Source: Deltaproteobacteria bacterium (lineage in GTDB: Bacteria; Desulfobacterota; Syntrophia; Syntrophales; UBA2210). Taken from it: DNA of 5,364 nucleotides. The notes beneath the pieces were generated by a model, which was not told where the DNA came from, did not search any database, and saw only the letters and a program-made list of their open reading frames with translations. The DNA is taken from contig JAFGSH010000144.1 of the NCBI GenBank assembly GCA_016934695.1, positions 1-5,364 on the forward strand, read 5' to 3'. Shown here one piece after another: positions 1 through 5,364 of the stretch (position 1 is the stretch's first letter; each line of letters starts with the position of its first letter). A program made the translations under genes and the position numbers.

Positions 1-362
1 ACCTCCGGGGCGAGCGATACGATCTTCATAAACTGCTTCGCCCGCAGCTCCCGGGCGACAGGCCCGAATATGCGCGTGCCGAGCGGCTCGAGCTGGTCAT
101 TGATCAGAACGGCGGAATTCTCGTCAAACTTGAGGTACGAACCGTCGCTCCGGCCGATCTCTCTCCGTGTTCTCACGACAACCGCCTTCAGGACATCCCC
201 CTTCTTGACCTTCGAATTGGGGATCGCCTCCTTGACGGACACGATGATCACATCCCCCACACGGGCGTATCTCCTGCGGGAACCACCGAGGACTTTTATA
301 CAGCAGACCTTTTTGGCCCCGGAATTATCAGCTACCTTTAAGAAGGTTTGCATCTGTATCAT
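1..362 (-). CDS. rplN: 50S ribosomal protein L14 (C-terminus cut by window edge)
   Basis: L14 lies on the 50S interface side, contacts 16S rRNA helix 14 and is the binding partner of the silencing factor RsfS. Hand translation from the ATG at 362 (minus strand) gives 120 complete codons with no stop before the window edge. The protein begins [19 protein letters not shown] and continues with [26 protein letters not shown] (about 24-49), [35 protein letters not shown] (about 53-87), [13 protein letters not shown] (95-107) and ends in IVSLAPE. Usual L14 length is about 122, so only the last couple of residues and the stop are missing. The start is 12 bases after the rpsQ stop. The ribosome binding site is poor, at best GGGG about 8 bases upstream. 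In E. coli rplN opens the spc operon; here no promoter-sized gap precedes it. Confidence 0.97.
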   Translation of the reverse strand, partial: MIQMQTFLKVADNSGAKKVCCIKVLGGSRRRYARVGDVIIVSVKEAIPNSKVKKGDVLKAVVVRTRREIGRSDGSYLKFDENSAVLINDQLEPLGTRIFGPVARELRAKQFMKIVSLAPE

Positions 363-374
363 AACAAAACCCCG

Positions 375-632
375 TTATTTCGCCTTCTCCAATATCTCGC
401 ACACCCTCCATCGCTTTTCCCGGCTGAAGGGGCGCGATTCGACAATCATCACCGTATCTCCCAGACCGCACCGGTTGTCCGTATCATGGGCCTTGTATTT
501 GACATGTCTCTTTATATATTTGTGAAACTTGGGATGCTTGACCAGCCTCTCCGTCAGGACAACCACCGTCTTGTCCATCTTGTCGCTGACCACCACTCCC
601 TGTATCGTTCTCTTCTTACCCCTGGTATCCAT
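375..632 (-). CDS. rpsQ: 30S ribosomal protein S17
   Basis: S17 is a primary 16S rRNA binder of the 30S body and is needed early in assembly. The 85-residue product has the usual length. It is an OB-fold protein with [39 protein letters not shown] (4-42), then [33 protein letters not shown] (45-77) and a short C-terminal tail. The [15 protein letters not shown] and GDTV motifs are diagnostic. The ATG at 632 is one base after the rpmC stop; AGAGGAG lies about 12 bases upstream within rpmC, so coupling to rpmC translation is likely. rplN starts 12 bases downstream of its stop. Confidence 0.98.
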   Translation of the reverse strand: MDTRGKKRTIQGVVVSDKMDKTVVVLTERLVKHPKFHKYIKRHVKYKAHDTDNRCGLGDTVMIVESRPFSREKRWRVCEILEKAK

Positions 633-633
633 A

Positions 634-828
634 TTACTTCAGCTCTCCTCTTTCTCTGAGAACGGTCTTTACGCGGGCCACGTCCCTCTTCACATTCTGT
701 ATCACAGATGAAGACTCCAGCTGCCCGGTCGCAAACCTGATACGAAGCCTGAAGAGTTCCTCGGCGAGGCCTTTCTCCTTCTCCCTCAGTTCATCCACGC
801 TCAGGTCTCTGATCTCCTTAACCTTCAT
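634..828 (-). CDS. rpmC: 50S ribosomal protein L29
   Basis: L29 is a small helical protein next to L23 at the tunnel exit. The 64-residue product has the normal length. It shows [29 protein letters not shown] (1-29), the family signature RFATGQLE (31-38) and a second helix with [19 protein letters not shown]. It is essentially a two-helix coiled coil. The ATG at 828 is preferred over the adjacent in-frame TTG at 831: GGAGG at 835-839 is six bases from the ATG but only three from the TTG, and MKVKE fits the family. The first 11 bases overlap the end of rplP in another frame, and its ribosome binding site lies within rplP coding sequence. One base separates its stop from the rpsQ ATG. Confidence 0.97.
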   Translation of the reverse strand: MKVKEIRDLSVDELREKEKGLAEELFRLRIRFATGQLESSSVIQNVKRDVARVKTVLRERGELK

Positions 829-1240
829 CAAATACCTCCCTGGACAGAACCTTCGTCGCCACCGGCAGTTTGTGCGATGCCAGCCTCAGAGCCTCGCGGG
901 CAACATGCTCCGGAACGCCCTCCATCTCATAGAGAATCGTACCCTTCTTGACGACGGCAACCCACTCTTCGGGCGAACCCTTTCCCTTTCCCATGCGGGT
1001 CTCCGCGGGTTTCTTGGTGATCGATTTATGGGGAAAGATGCGTATCCATATCTTGCCGCCGCGTTTCACATGACGGGTGATCGCGATACGGGCCGATTCG
1101 ATCTGCCGTGCCGTGATCCGGCCGTTCTCCGTCGCCTGGAGCCCGTATTCACCGAAATCCACCGTAAGCCCCTTATGGGCCGCACCCTTGATACGACCCT
1201 TCTGGATCTTCCTGTATTTTACCCTCTTCGGTGCTAACAT
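818..1240 (-). CDS. rplP: 50S ribosomal protein L16
   Basis: L16 is a late 50S assembly protein that helps place the A-site tRNA near the peptidyl transferase centre. From the ATG at 1240 the product has 140 residues, near the usual 136-144. It starts with the canonical [11 protein letters not shown] and contains [35 protein letters not shown] (about 33-67), [20 protein letters not shown] (69-88) and WVAVVKKG. Arg82 in RMGKGKG corresponds to the E. coli Arg81 that is hydroxylated by YcfD (RoxA); whether such an enzyme exists here cannot be seen. The reading frame stays open upstream into rpsC for 19 more codons, but that stretch is unlike L16 and overlaps S3. A GGGATAGGG purine run across the rpsC stop is the likely ribosome binding site. 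Its end overlaps rpmC by 11 bases. Confidence 0.98.
   Translation of the reverse strand: MLAPKRVKYRKIQKGRIKGAAHKGLTVDFGEYGLQATENGRITARQIESARIAITRHVKRGGKIWIRIFPHKSITKKPAETRMGKGKGSPEEWVAVVKKGTILYEMEGVPEHVAREALRLASHKLPVATKVLSREVFDEG
835..839 (-). promoter_or_regulatory. Shine-Dalgarno site that decides the rpmC start
   Basis: The minus strand reads AGGGAGGT here, with the GGAGG core six bases upstream of the ATG at 828. It lies inside the rplP coding sequence. The spacing favours ATG 828 over the neighbouring TTG at 831. Confidence 0.8.
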
Positions 1241-1247
1241 AATAACC

Positions 1248-1904
1248 CTATCCCTGCGAGTCCCGGGTATCTTTCCTGTCCGGCAGCACCTCGCCATTAA
1301 ATATCAAGACCTTGACACCTATGATTCCGTAAGTCGTCCGGGCCTCTGCAAACCCGTAATCGATATCCGCGCGCAGCGTGTGGAGGGGAACTCTGCCCTC
1401 ACGGTACCATTCCCTCCTGGCCATTTCCGCTCCGCCCAACCTTCCCGCGCATGCCACCCTGATGCCCTGGACACCGAACTTGAGGGCCGTCGTCACGCCT
1501 CTCTTCATCGCCCGCCTGAAGCTGACCCTGCGGACCAGCTGCAGGGCGATATTCTCGGCCACGAGCTGGGCGTCCGTCTCGGGTTTGCGTACCTCCAGTA
1601 TATTAATGATGACCTCGCCGGTCATGACCTTTTCGAGATCTTTTTTTATCTTCTCTATCTCGGTTCCCTTTCTCCCGATGATGATCCCCGGCCGTGCCGT
1701 ATATATGTTGACTTTCGCCTTATCGGAGGCCCGCTCGATCTCTATCTTGGATATACCGGCATGGAAAAACTTGTCCTTTATCTGTTTCCTGACCCGTATA
1801 TCCTCATGGAGCAGCTTACTGTAGTTCCGCTCAGCGAACCATCGCGAGTTCCAGGTCTTATTAATGCCCAGTCTGAACCCGATGGGATTTACCTTTTGTC
1901 CCAA
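1248..1904 (-). CDS. rpsC: 30S ribosomal protein S3
   Basis: S3 forms the mRNA entry channel with S4 and S5 and contributes to the ribosomal helicase. The 218-residue product is somewhat shorter than the 233 of E. coli, as is common outside gammaproteobacteria. It opens with [13 protein letters not shown]. The type II KH domain (about 40-107) carries [17 protein letters not shown] with the GRKG loop at 77-80. The C-terminal domain holds [13 protein letters not shown] (123-135), with the Arg and Lys residues equivalent to the E. coli helicase residues, plus [20 protein letters not shown] and the final [22 protein letters not shown]. The start codon is TTG at 1904. It is supported by the exact family N-terminus and a strong GGAGGT at 1911-1916, six bases upstream. 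The rplP ATG follows the stop after 7 bases. Confidence 0.98.
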   Translation of the reverse strand: MGQKVNPIGFRLGINKTWNSRWFAERNYSKLLHEDIRVRKQIKDKFFHAGISKIEIERASDKAKVNIYTARPGIIIGRKGTEIEKIKKDLEKVMTGEVIINILEVRKPETDAQLVAENIALQLVRRVSFRRAMKRGVTTALKFGVQGIRVACAGRLGGAEMARREWYREGRVPLHTLRADIDYGFAEARTTYGIIGVKVLIFNGEVLPDRKDTRDSQG

Positions 1905-1910
1905 GCTCTC

Positions 1911-1916
1911 ACCTCC
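1911..1916 (-). promoter_or_regulatory. Shine-Dalgarno site that fixes the TTG start of rpsC
   Basis: On the minus strand GGAGGT ends six bases before the TTG at 1904. No in-frame ATG or GTG is nearby, and the TTG opens the conserved GQKVNPIG N-terminus of S3, so this site decides the start. It is one of the two strongest ribosome binding sites in the window, which may compensate for the rare start codon. Confidence 0.85.
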
Positions 1917-1921
1917 GCAGA

Positions 1922-2254
1922 TTACCCTTCATCAAGTATAACTGTTATATGGCTTGTTCTCTTGCGTATGGATGCCGCTCTCCCCTGGGCGCGCGCTCTC
2001 CACCTCTTCAGGGCCGGTCCCTGGTCCACAAAGATCTCCCGTACGTAAAGGATATTCTCATCTATATTGGGATTCTGGGCCGCGTTCGCCATAGCCGATC
2101 GGAGCACCTTACGGACGATGCGCGCGGCCTTCTTGTCGGTAAAGCTGAGCTTCGTGTCCGCCTCCCCGGCCTTTTCCCCTCGGATCAGGTCGACCACCAG
2201 CCGTGCCTTCTGTGGTGATATCCGAACATATTTTGCAACTGCCTTTGCTTCCAT
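1922..2254 (-). CDS. rplV: 50S ribosomal protein L22
   Basis: L22 binds all domains of 23S rRNA, and its long hairpin lines the peptide exit tunnel at the narrow point shared with L4. The 110-residue product matches E. coli in length. The conserved parts are [20 protein letters not shown] (7-26), [21 protein letters not shown] (41-61), [25 protein letters not shown] (69-93) for the hairpin strands and tip, and the closing TSHITVIL. The tip shows no deletion of the kind known to give erythromycin resistance. The ATG at 2254 has only a modest ribosome binding site (GAGAG directly before it, GGGG about 11 bases upstream). It lies 19 bases after rpsS and 17 before rpsC. Confidence 0.98.
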   Translation of the reverse strand: MEAKAVAKYVRISPQKARLVVDLIRGEKAGEADTKLSFTDKKAARIVRKVLRSAMANAAQNPNIDENILYVREIFVDQGPALKRWRARAQGRAASIRKRTSHITVILDEG

Positions 2255-2273
2255 CTCTCACACAACCCCGCGG

Positions 2274-2558
2274 CTATCTCTTTTTCAGCTTTGTCTTTCG
2301 GTCGCCCGCATGACTGTAAAAGGTCCTCGTCGGCGCAAATTCACCCAGCTTGTGCCCGACCATATCTTCGGTCACATACACAGGGATAAACTTCTTCCCG
2401 TTATGTACCGCGAACGTATGTCCCACGAGCTCGGGAACAACCATGGAACGGCGGGACCATGTCTTGATCACCGCCCTGCCCCCCGCAGCCTCCGCCGCCC
2501 GGACTTTTTTCAGAAGTTTCTCATTGATGTAAGGGCCTTTTTTTATTGAACGCGCCAC
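2274..2558 (-). CDS. rpsS: 30S ribosomal protein S19
   Basis: S19 sits at the top of the 30S head near the A-site finger bridge and binds together with S13. The 94-residue product is close to the usual 92-93. It shows [18 protein letters not shown] at the N-terminus, [44 protein letters not shown] (about 31-74) as the core, then [14 protein letters not shown] and a basic tail. The start codon is GTG, confirmed by the conserved ARS N-terminus and by a good Shine-Dalgarno sequence, GAGGG at 2565-2569, six bases upstream. That sequence lies inside the last codons of rplB, so the two genes are tightly coupled. rplV follows after 19 bases. Confidence 0.98.
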   Translation of the reverse strand: MARSIKKGPYINEKLLKKVRAAEAAGGRAVIKTWSRRSMVVPELVGHTFAVHNGKKFIPVYVTEDMVGHKLGEFAPTRTFYSHAGDRKTKLKKR

Positions 2559-2561
2559 TCT

Positions 2562-3383
2562 TTACCCTCTTTTCTTTACAATGTACTTATCGGAATTCTT
2601 GTTCTTTCTCGTCTTATATCCCTTGGTGGGGATCCCCCACGGCGTGCAGGGGTGTCTCCCGCCGGACGACTTGCCTTCTCCGCCACCCATCGGATGGTCG
2701 ACGGGGTTCATAACCACCCCACGCACCTTGGGCCGCTTCCCCAGCCACCGCGATCGGCCCGCCTTTCCGATGCTGATATTCTCGTGATCGATGTTGCCGA
2801 GTTGCCCGATCGTCGCCCTGCATTCCATGAGGACCTTCCGGACCTCTCCCGAAGGCAGGCGGATCTGAGCATACGCCCCCTCTTTGGCCATCAGCTGGCC
2901 GTAGGACCCTGCACTCCTGATCATCTGTCCACCCTTGCCCATCTTGAGTTCAAGGTTGTGGATGAGAGAGCCCAGGGGGATATTTTTCAGCGGGATCGCG
3001 TTCCCCGTCTTGATATCGGCCCGCTCCCCGCTGATTATCGTATCGTCCACCTCGAGACCCAGCGGGGCGAGGATGTATCTCTTCTCTCCGTCTGCGTAAT
3101 GGAGCAGGGCTATACGCGACGAGCGATTCGGATCATACTCGATGGCCGCCACTCTGGCGGGGATATCCAGCTTATCGCGCCTGAAATCGATAACCCGAAA
3201 CTTCCGCTTATGTCCCCCCCCGATATGCCTGCTCGTCATCCGCCCCCGGTTATTTCTCCCGCCGGTCCTTTTCAGCGATCTTACCAGGGCCTTTTCAGGT
3301 TTCGCCTTCGTTATTTCTTCAAAGGTGGACACCGTCTGGGCCCTTCTCCCCGGAGATGTCGGCTTGTATGTCTTGAGTGCCAT
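2562..3383 (-). CDS. rplB: 50S ribosomal protein L2
   Basis: L2 is a primary 23S rRNA binding protein that supports subunit joining and the peptidyl transferase centre. The 273-residue product equals the E. coli length. It opens with [13 protein letters not shown], then [28 protein letters not shown] (about 42-69), an OB-fold region through [12 protein letters not shown], an SH3-like region with [12 protein letters not shown] and [16 protein letters not shown] (about 192-222), and the C-terminal [12 protein letters not shown] (226-237) with RHPCTPWG. His230 (229 without the first Met) is the conserved His long linked to L2 function. The following position is Met instead of the His found in E. 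coli. The ATG at 3383 is preceded by an A/G-rich run, with AAGGGG about 12 bases upstream. rpsS starts three bases after its stop. Confidence 0.99.
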   Translation of the reverse strand: MALKTYKPTSPGRRAQTVSTFEEITKAKPEKALVRSLKRTGGRNNRGRMTSRHIGGGHKRKFRVIDFRRDKLDIPARVAAIEYDPNRSSRIALLHYADGEKRYILAPLGLEVDDTIISGERADIKTGNAIPLKNIPLGSLIHNLELKMGKGGQMIRSAGSYGQLMAKEGAYAQIRLPSGEVRKVLMECRATIGQLGNIDHENISIGKAGRSRWLGKRPKVRGVVMNPVDHPMGGGEGKSSGGRHPCTPWGIPTKGYKTRKNKNSDKYIVKKRG

Positions 3384-3405
3384 CTTTTTCTACAACCCCT
3401 TTTCC

Positions 3406-3693
3406 CTAGACTCCCTCGTGAACCTCGATAGAACTGCCGGGAGCGAGGGTGATCACAGCCTTCTTCCAGTTCCGTCTCCTGCCGATAACTCTACCCACTC
3501 TCTTCTTTTTTCCGGATACGTTGATGGTATGGACATCCACCACGCTGACCTTGAAGATCTTCTCTACGGCGTTACGGATATCTATCTTCGTGGCCCCTCG
3601 ATCCACCTCGAAGAGATATTTGTTCTCTTCCTCTCTGGCGATCGTGCTCTTCTCGGTCACGACTGGTTTCTTGATAACGGAATATATATTCAT
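3406..3693 (-). CDS. rplW: 50S ribosomal protein L23
   Basis: L23 lies at the mouth of the peptide exit tunnel, where it docks trigger factor and the signal recognition particle. The 95-residue product has the usual length. It starts with the conserved [11 protein letters not shown]; Glu14 lines up with the E. coli Glu18 that contacts trigger factor. [26 protein letters not shown] (about 24-49) forms the core, and [25 protein letters not shown] (about 59-83) is the basic hairpin that penetrates 23S rRNA. The ATG at 3693 shares its first base with the rplD stop codon (TAATG). GAAGGGG lies about 13 bases upstream, which is far for initiation on its own, so re-initiation after rplD is plausible. 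It is followed by rplB after 22 bases. Confidence 0.97.
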   Translation of the reverse strand: MNIYSVIKKPVVTEKSTIAREEENKYLFEVDRGATKIDIRNAVEKIFKVSVVDVHTINVSGKKKRVGRVIGRRRNWKKAVITLAPGSSIEVHEGV

Positions 3694-4316
3694 TATGACA
3701 GCAACGCCCCTTCTATCTTTTTCACAGAGGGCTCCAGAAGAACCAGACTATCGTACCTTAAGAGATCGTACACGTTGATGCCCTCCGGTCGCATCATCTT
3801 TACCGCCTTGATATTCCGAGAGGATTTTTCCAATACGGTGTTCTTCTCATCCAGCACAAAAAGGACCGTGCCGAGTTCAAACCGATCCAGGACCTCCTGA
3901 AACCGCTTCGTCTTGATCTCATCCATGGGGAAGTCCCTGAGGACAATCACCTTGTCCTCCTTCACCTTCATACTCAGGGCGGACTTCAACGCCGCTCTCT
4001 TCACCTTTCTGGGCACCTTGTAGGAATAGTCCCGGGGGTGGGGACCGAAGACGGTTCCACCGCCCTTCCAGAGGGGGGACCGCGACGTACCGGCCCTCGC
4101 CCTTCCGGTTCCCTTCTGGCGCCACGGCTTTCTTCCTCCGCCGCTGACATCGCTCCTGGTCTTGGTGGAAGCGGTCCCCTGCCGTCTGCAGGCAAGTTGC
4201 ATCTTCACCACTTCATGCAGGATCTGTTCATTCACCTCGGCGCCGAAGACGAGATCGTTCAGCTCCACCTGCCCTATCTTGGTTTTTTCTATATCGTATA
4301 CATCCAGAACCGGCAT
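3693..4316 (-). CDS. rplD: 50S ribosomal protein L4
   Basis: L4 is a 50S assembly protein whose extended loop lines the peptide exit tunnel beside L22; in E. coli free L4 also represses its own S10 operon. With the start chosen here the product has 207 residues. The N-terminus MPVLDVYD matches the family start. The basic tunnel loop spans about residues 44-100 and includes [29 protein letters not shown] and the segment through [28 protein letters not shown] follows, then a Rossmann-like C-terminal part. A second in-frame ATG at 4325 would add MVT at the front; AAGG lies only three bases before it. I prefer 4316 from family conservation, but the data do not settle it. The gap to the rplC stop is 14 bases, or 5 with the longer form. 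The stop overlaps the rplW start as TAATG, so translational coupling is likely. Confidence 0.96.
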   Translation of the reverse strand: MPVLDVYDIEKTKIGQVELNDLVFGAEVNEQILHEVVKMQLACRRQGTASTKTRSDVSGGGRKPWRQKGTGRARAGTSRSPLWKGGGTVFGPHPRDYSYKVPRKVKRAALKSALSMKVKEDKVIVLRDFPMDEIKTKRFQEVLDRFELGTVLFVLDEKNTVLEKSSRNIKAVKMMRPEGINVYDLLRYDSLVLLEPSVKKIEGALLS

Positions 4317-4330
4317 TGTTACCATCTACC

Positions 4331-4957
4331 TTATTTAATAGAATCCTTGATCAAGACGATACCGTTTGTGCTGCTGGGAACCGAACCCTTTACCAGGATA
4401 AGGTTCCGTTCCGGCCGTACACCCACCACCATCAGATTTTGAACGGTCTGTCTGCGATTACCCATATGTCCCGGGAGTTTCTTTCCCTTGAAAACCCTGG
4501 AAGGCCACGCGCTGGAGCCGATAGAACCGGGTGCCCGGTGAAACATCGATCCATGGGTGGCCCTGCCGCCTTTGAATCCGTGCCTTTTGACCACACCCGC
4601 AAACCCCCGGCCTTTGGTCGTCCCTACCACATCGACATAGTCGCCTACCTGAAAGATATCGGCCTTGAGCTCCGATCCCACCTCGTACTCATCCGGAGAT
4701 TCCAGCCTGAATTCTCTCAGGATCCTGAAACAGCCCTTATCGGCCTTTTTAAAGTGCCCCCTGAGGGGCTTCGTGACGGCCTTTTCCTTTACCCGATCAA
4801 ATCCGAGCTGCACGGCATCATACCCATCGGTATCCCCGGTCTTTTTTTGTAGGACCACGCAGGGTCCCGCCTCGATGGCGGTAACGGGGATCACGGAACC
4901 GTCATCCCAGAATATATGGGTCATACCCAATTTCTTGCCTATCAGTCCCTTTTTCAT
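4331..4957 (-). CDS. rplC: 50S ribosomal protein L3
   Basis: L3 binds 23S rRNA early in 50S assembly, and its long finger reaches the peptidyl transferase centre. The 208-residue product has the usual length. It begins with [12 protein letters not shown], continues with [11 protein letters not shown] (about 23-33) and [10 protein letters not shown] (44-53), and holds the diagnostic stretch [18 protein letters not shown] (114-131) followed by [13 protein letters not shown] (140-147) and [13 protein letters not shown] (155-167). Position 150, which is the Gln methylated by PrmB in E. coli, is Ala here, so that modification is not expected. The ATG at 4957 gives the family N-terminus. Its ribosome binding site is weak: the nearest purine run is GGAAAG at 4969-4974, eleven bases upstream. 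It is separated from rpsJ by the terminator-like hairpin and lies just upstream of rplD. Confidence 0.98.
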   Translation of the reverse strand: MKKGLIGKKLGMTHIFWDDGSVIPVTAIEAGPCVVLQKKTGDTDGYDAVQLGFDRVKEKAVTKPLRGHFKKADKGCFRILREFRLESPDEYEVGSELKADIFQVGDYVDVVGTTKGRGFAGVVKRHGFKGGRATHGSMFHRAPGSIGSSAWPSRVFKGKKLPGHMGNRRQTVQNLMVVGVRPERNLILVKGSVPSSTNGIVLIKDSIK

Positions 4958-4989
4958 GACATCTACGACTTTCCAAGCATCTTTTTGAC

Positions 4990-5027
4990 AAAAAACGAGG
5001 AGATGAAACCCACACGATCATCTCCTC
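4990..5027 (-). terminator. Terminator-like hairpin between rpsJ and rplC (terminator or attenuator)
   Basis: On the minus strand the arm GAGGAGATGA (5018-5027) is followed by an 11-base loop and the exact complement TCATCTCCTC (4997-5006), then one G and six T (4990-4995). A U-G wobble can add an eleventh pair. The T run lies only on the side expected for minus-strand transcription; the plus-strand reading has no T run after the stem. That is the form of an intrinsic terminator. The stem is half GC, so its strength is moderate, and the T run is broken by a G on its 3' side. It may end an rpsJ transcript, act as a partial attenuator for rplC-rplN, or be a processing or 3'-end stabilising hairpin. 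The structure is directly visible; the function is inferred. Confidence 0.6.
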
Positions 5028-5041
5028 ACTCCCCGTCAAGG

Positions 5042-5350
5042 CTATAACTTTATCTCTACATCAACACCGGCGGAGAGATCCAGTTTCATCAATGTATCGA
5101 CAGTAGACTGCGTCGGCTCAACGATATCGATAAGTCTTTTGTGTGTCCGTATCTCAAACTGCTCTCTGGATTTCTTATCAACATTGGGGGATCTGTTCAC
5201 ACAGTACTTATTGATTACCGTCGGAAGGGGAATCGGTCCTGCAACGCGCGCGCCAGTCCTCTTCGCAGCCTCCACGATATCCTGTGCCGACCTGTCAAGG
5301 AGCTTATAATCGTAAGCCTTGAGACGAATTCTTATCTTTTGATTTTCCAT
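5042..5350 (-). CDS. rpsJ: 30S ribosomal protein S10
   Basis: S10 sits in the head of the 30S subunit; in bacteria the same protein, as NusE, pairs with NusB in antitermination complexes. The 102-residue product matches the usual bacterial length of 102-103. Visible family motifs are the N-terminal IRIRLKAYD strand, AKRTGA followed by GPIPLPT (about residues 30-44), the long loop that reaches into the head (about 45-67), [15 protein letters not shown] (about 66-80) and the C-terminal [13 protein letters not shown]. The ATG at 5350 has an AAAGGT Shine-Dalgarno sequence at 5355-5360, about five bases upstream. Residue 15 is Tyr where E. coli and most bacteria I recall have His. It is the first gene of the cluster here, but only 14 bases upstream are visible, so a leader or an upstream tuf gene cannot be judged. 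An 84-base gap with a terminator-like hairpin separates it from rplC. Identification is certain. Confidence 0.98.
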   Translation of the reverse strand: MENQKIRIRLKAYDYKLLDRSAQDIVEAAKRTGARVAGPIPLPTVINKYCVNRSPNVDKKSREQFEIRTHKRLIDIVEPTQSTVDTLMKLDLSAGVDVEIKL

Positions 5351-5364
5351 TGAAACCTTTACCA

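Noticed and set aside
829..831. TTG as an alternative start of rpmC
   Set aside because: Spacing to the GGAGG core is only three bases, while the next codon is ATG with six-base spacing and matches the family N-terminus.
1241..1297. A 19-residue N-terminal extension of L16 into rpsC
   Set aside because: The extra residues are unlike L16, and the canonical [11 protein letters not shown] start at 1240 has a suitable purine run upstream.
1077..2048. A 323-codon open frame on the plus strand, antisense to rplP, rpsC and rplV
   Set aside because: It runs across three conserved genes and their junctions on the other strand, has no ribosome binding site or recognisable domain, and is explained as a mirror of the codon bias of the real genes.
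2652..3431. A 259-codon plus-strand open frame antisense to rplB
   Set aside because: It is fully explained by the strongly conserved L2 gene on the minus strand; the product is rich in Pro, Arg and His as expected of a shadow frame.
4757..4771. A small GC-rich inverted repeat (CCCC TGA GGGG) inside rplC
   Set aside because: It lies within codons for the conserved KPLRGHFK segment of L3 and has no T run; chance within coding sequence is enough.
4899..5021. A short minus-strand frame of about 41 codons (beginning [10 protein letters not shown]) starting in the hairpin before rplC, as a possible leader peptide
   Set aside because: Its ATG lies inside the hairpin arm, it runs out of frame well into rplC, and no regulatory amino-acid run is visible. 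The purine-rich sequence before it is explained by the repeat arm.
5010..5040. A TTGACG -35-like box just after the rpsJ stop, as a promoter for rplC
   Set aside because: No acceptable -10 element lies 16-18 bases downstream on the minus strand, and a start there would place the hairpin in the new transcript.
5351..5364. An L4-responsive S10 leader upstream of rpsJ
   Set aside because: Only 14 bases upstream of the start are in the window, enough for the ribosome binding site and nothing more, so it cannot be assessed.

Overview
The window holds twelve ribosomal protein genes, all on the minus strand and packed almost without gaps. In transcription order, from high to low coordinates, they are rpsJ (S10), rplC (L3), rplD (L4), rplW (L23), rplB (L2), rpsS (S19), rplV (L22), rpsC (S3), rplP (L16), rpmC (L29), rpsQ (S17) and rplN (L14, cut by the left window edge). 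This is the classical bacterial S10 operon order running into the start of the spc operon. Eleven genes are complete. No RNA gene, mobile element, CRISPR array or accessory gene was seen.

The proteins are typical bacterial forms: L2 of 273 aa, S3 with a single KH domain, S19 of 94 aa. They are not archaeal or eukaryotic. Shine-Dalgarno (SD) sequences, GTG and TTG starts, and the tight layout fit a free-living Gram-negative bacterium of moderate GC content. The wording of L2, L3 and S10 reminds me of deltaproteobacterial or Syntrophia-like lineages, but that is recall without a tree and is only tentative.

Layout: S10 (5042-5350) is followed by the only sizeable gap, 84 bases at 4958-5041. That gap carries a perfect 10-bp inverted repeat followed by six T on the coding strand, which looks like an intrinsic terminator or attenuator. 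From L3 (4957) down to L14 the genes are separated by 1-22 bases or overlap by 1-11 bases, so they are very probably one co-translated transcript. The products build both subunits. L2, L3, L4, L22, L23, L16, L29 and L14 go to the 50S subunit (peptidyl transferase surroundings, exit tunnel and its rim). S3, S10, S19 and S17 go to the 30S subunit (head, mRNA entry and early assembly).

This is a conserved housekeeping region and I found no new system. The points worth a second look are the terminator-like hairpin between rpsJ and rplC, the weak ribosome binding site of rplC, and the TTG start of rpsC and GTG start of rpsS.
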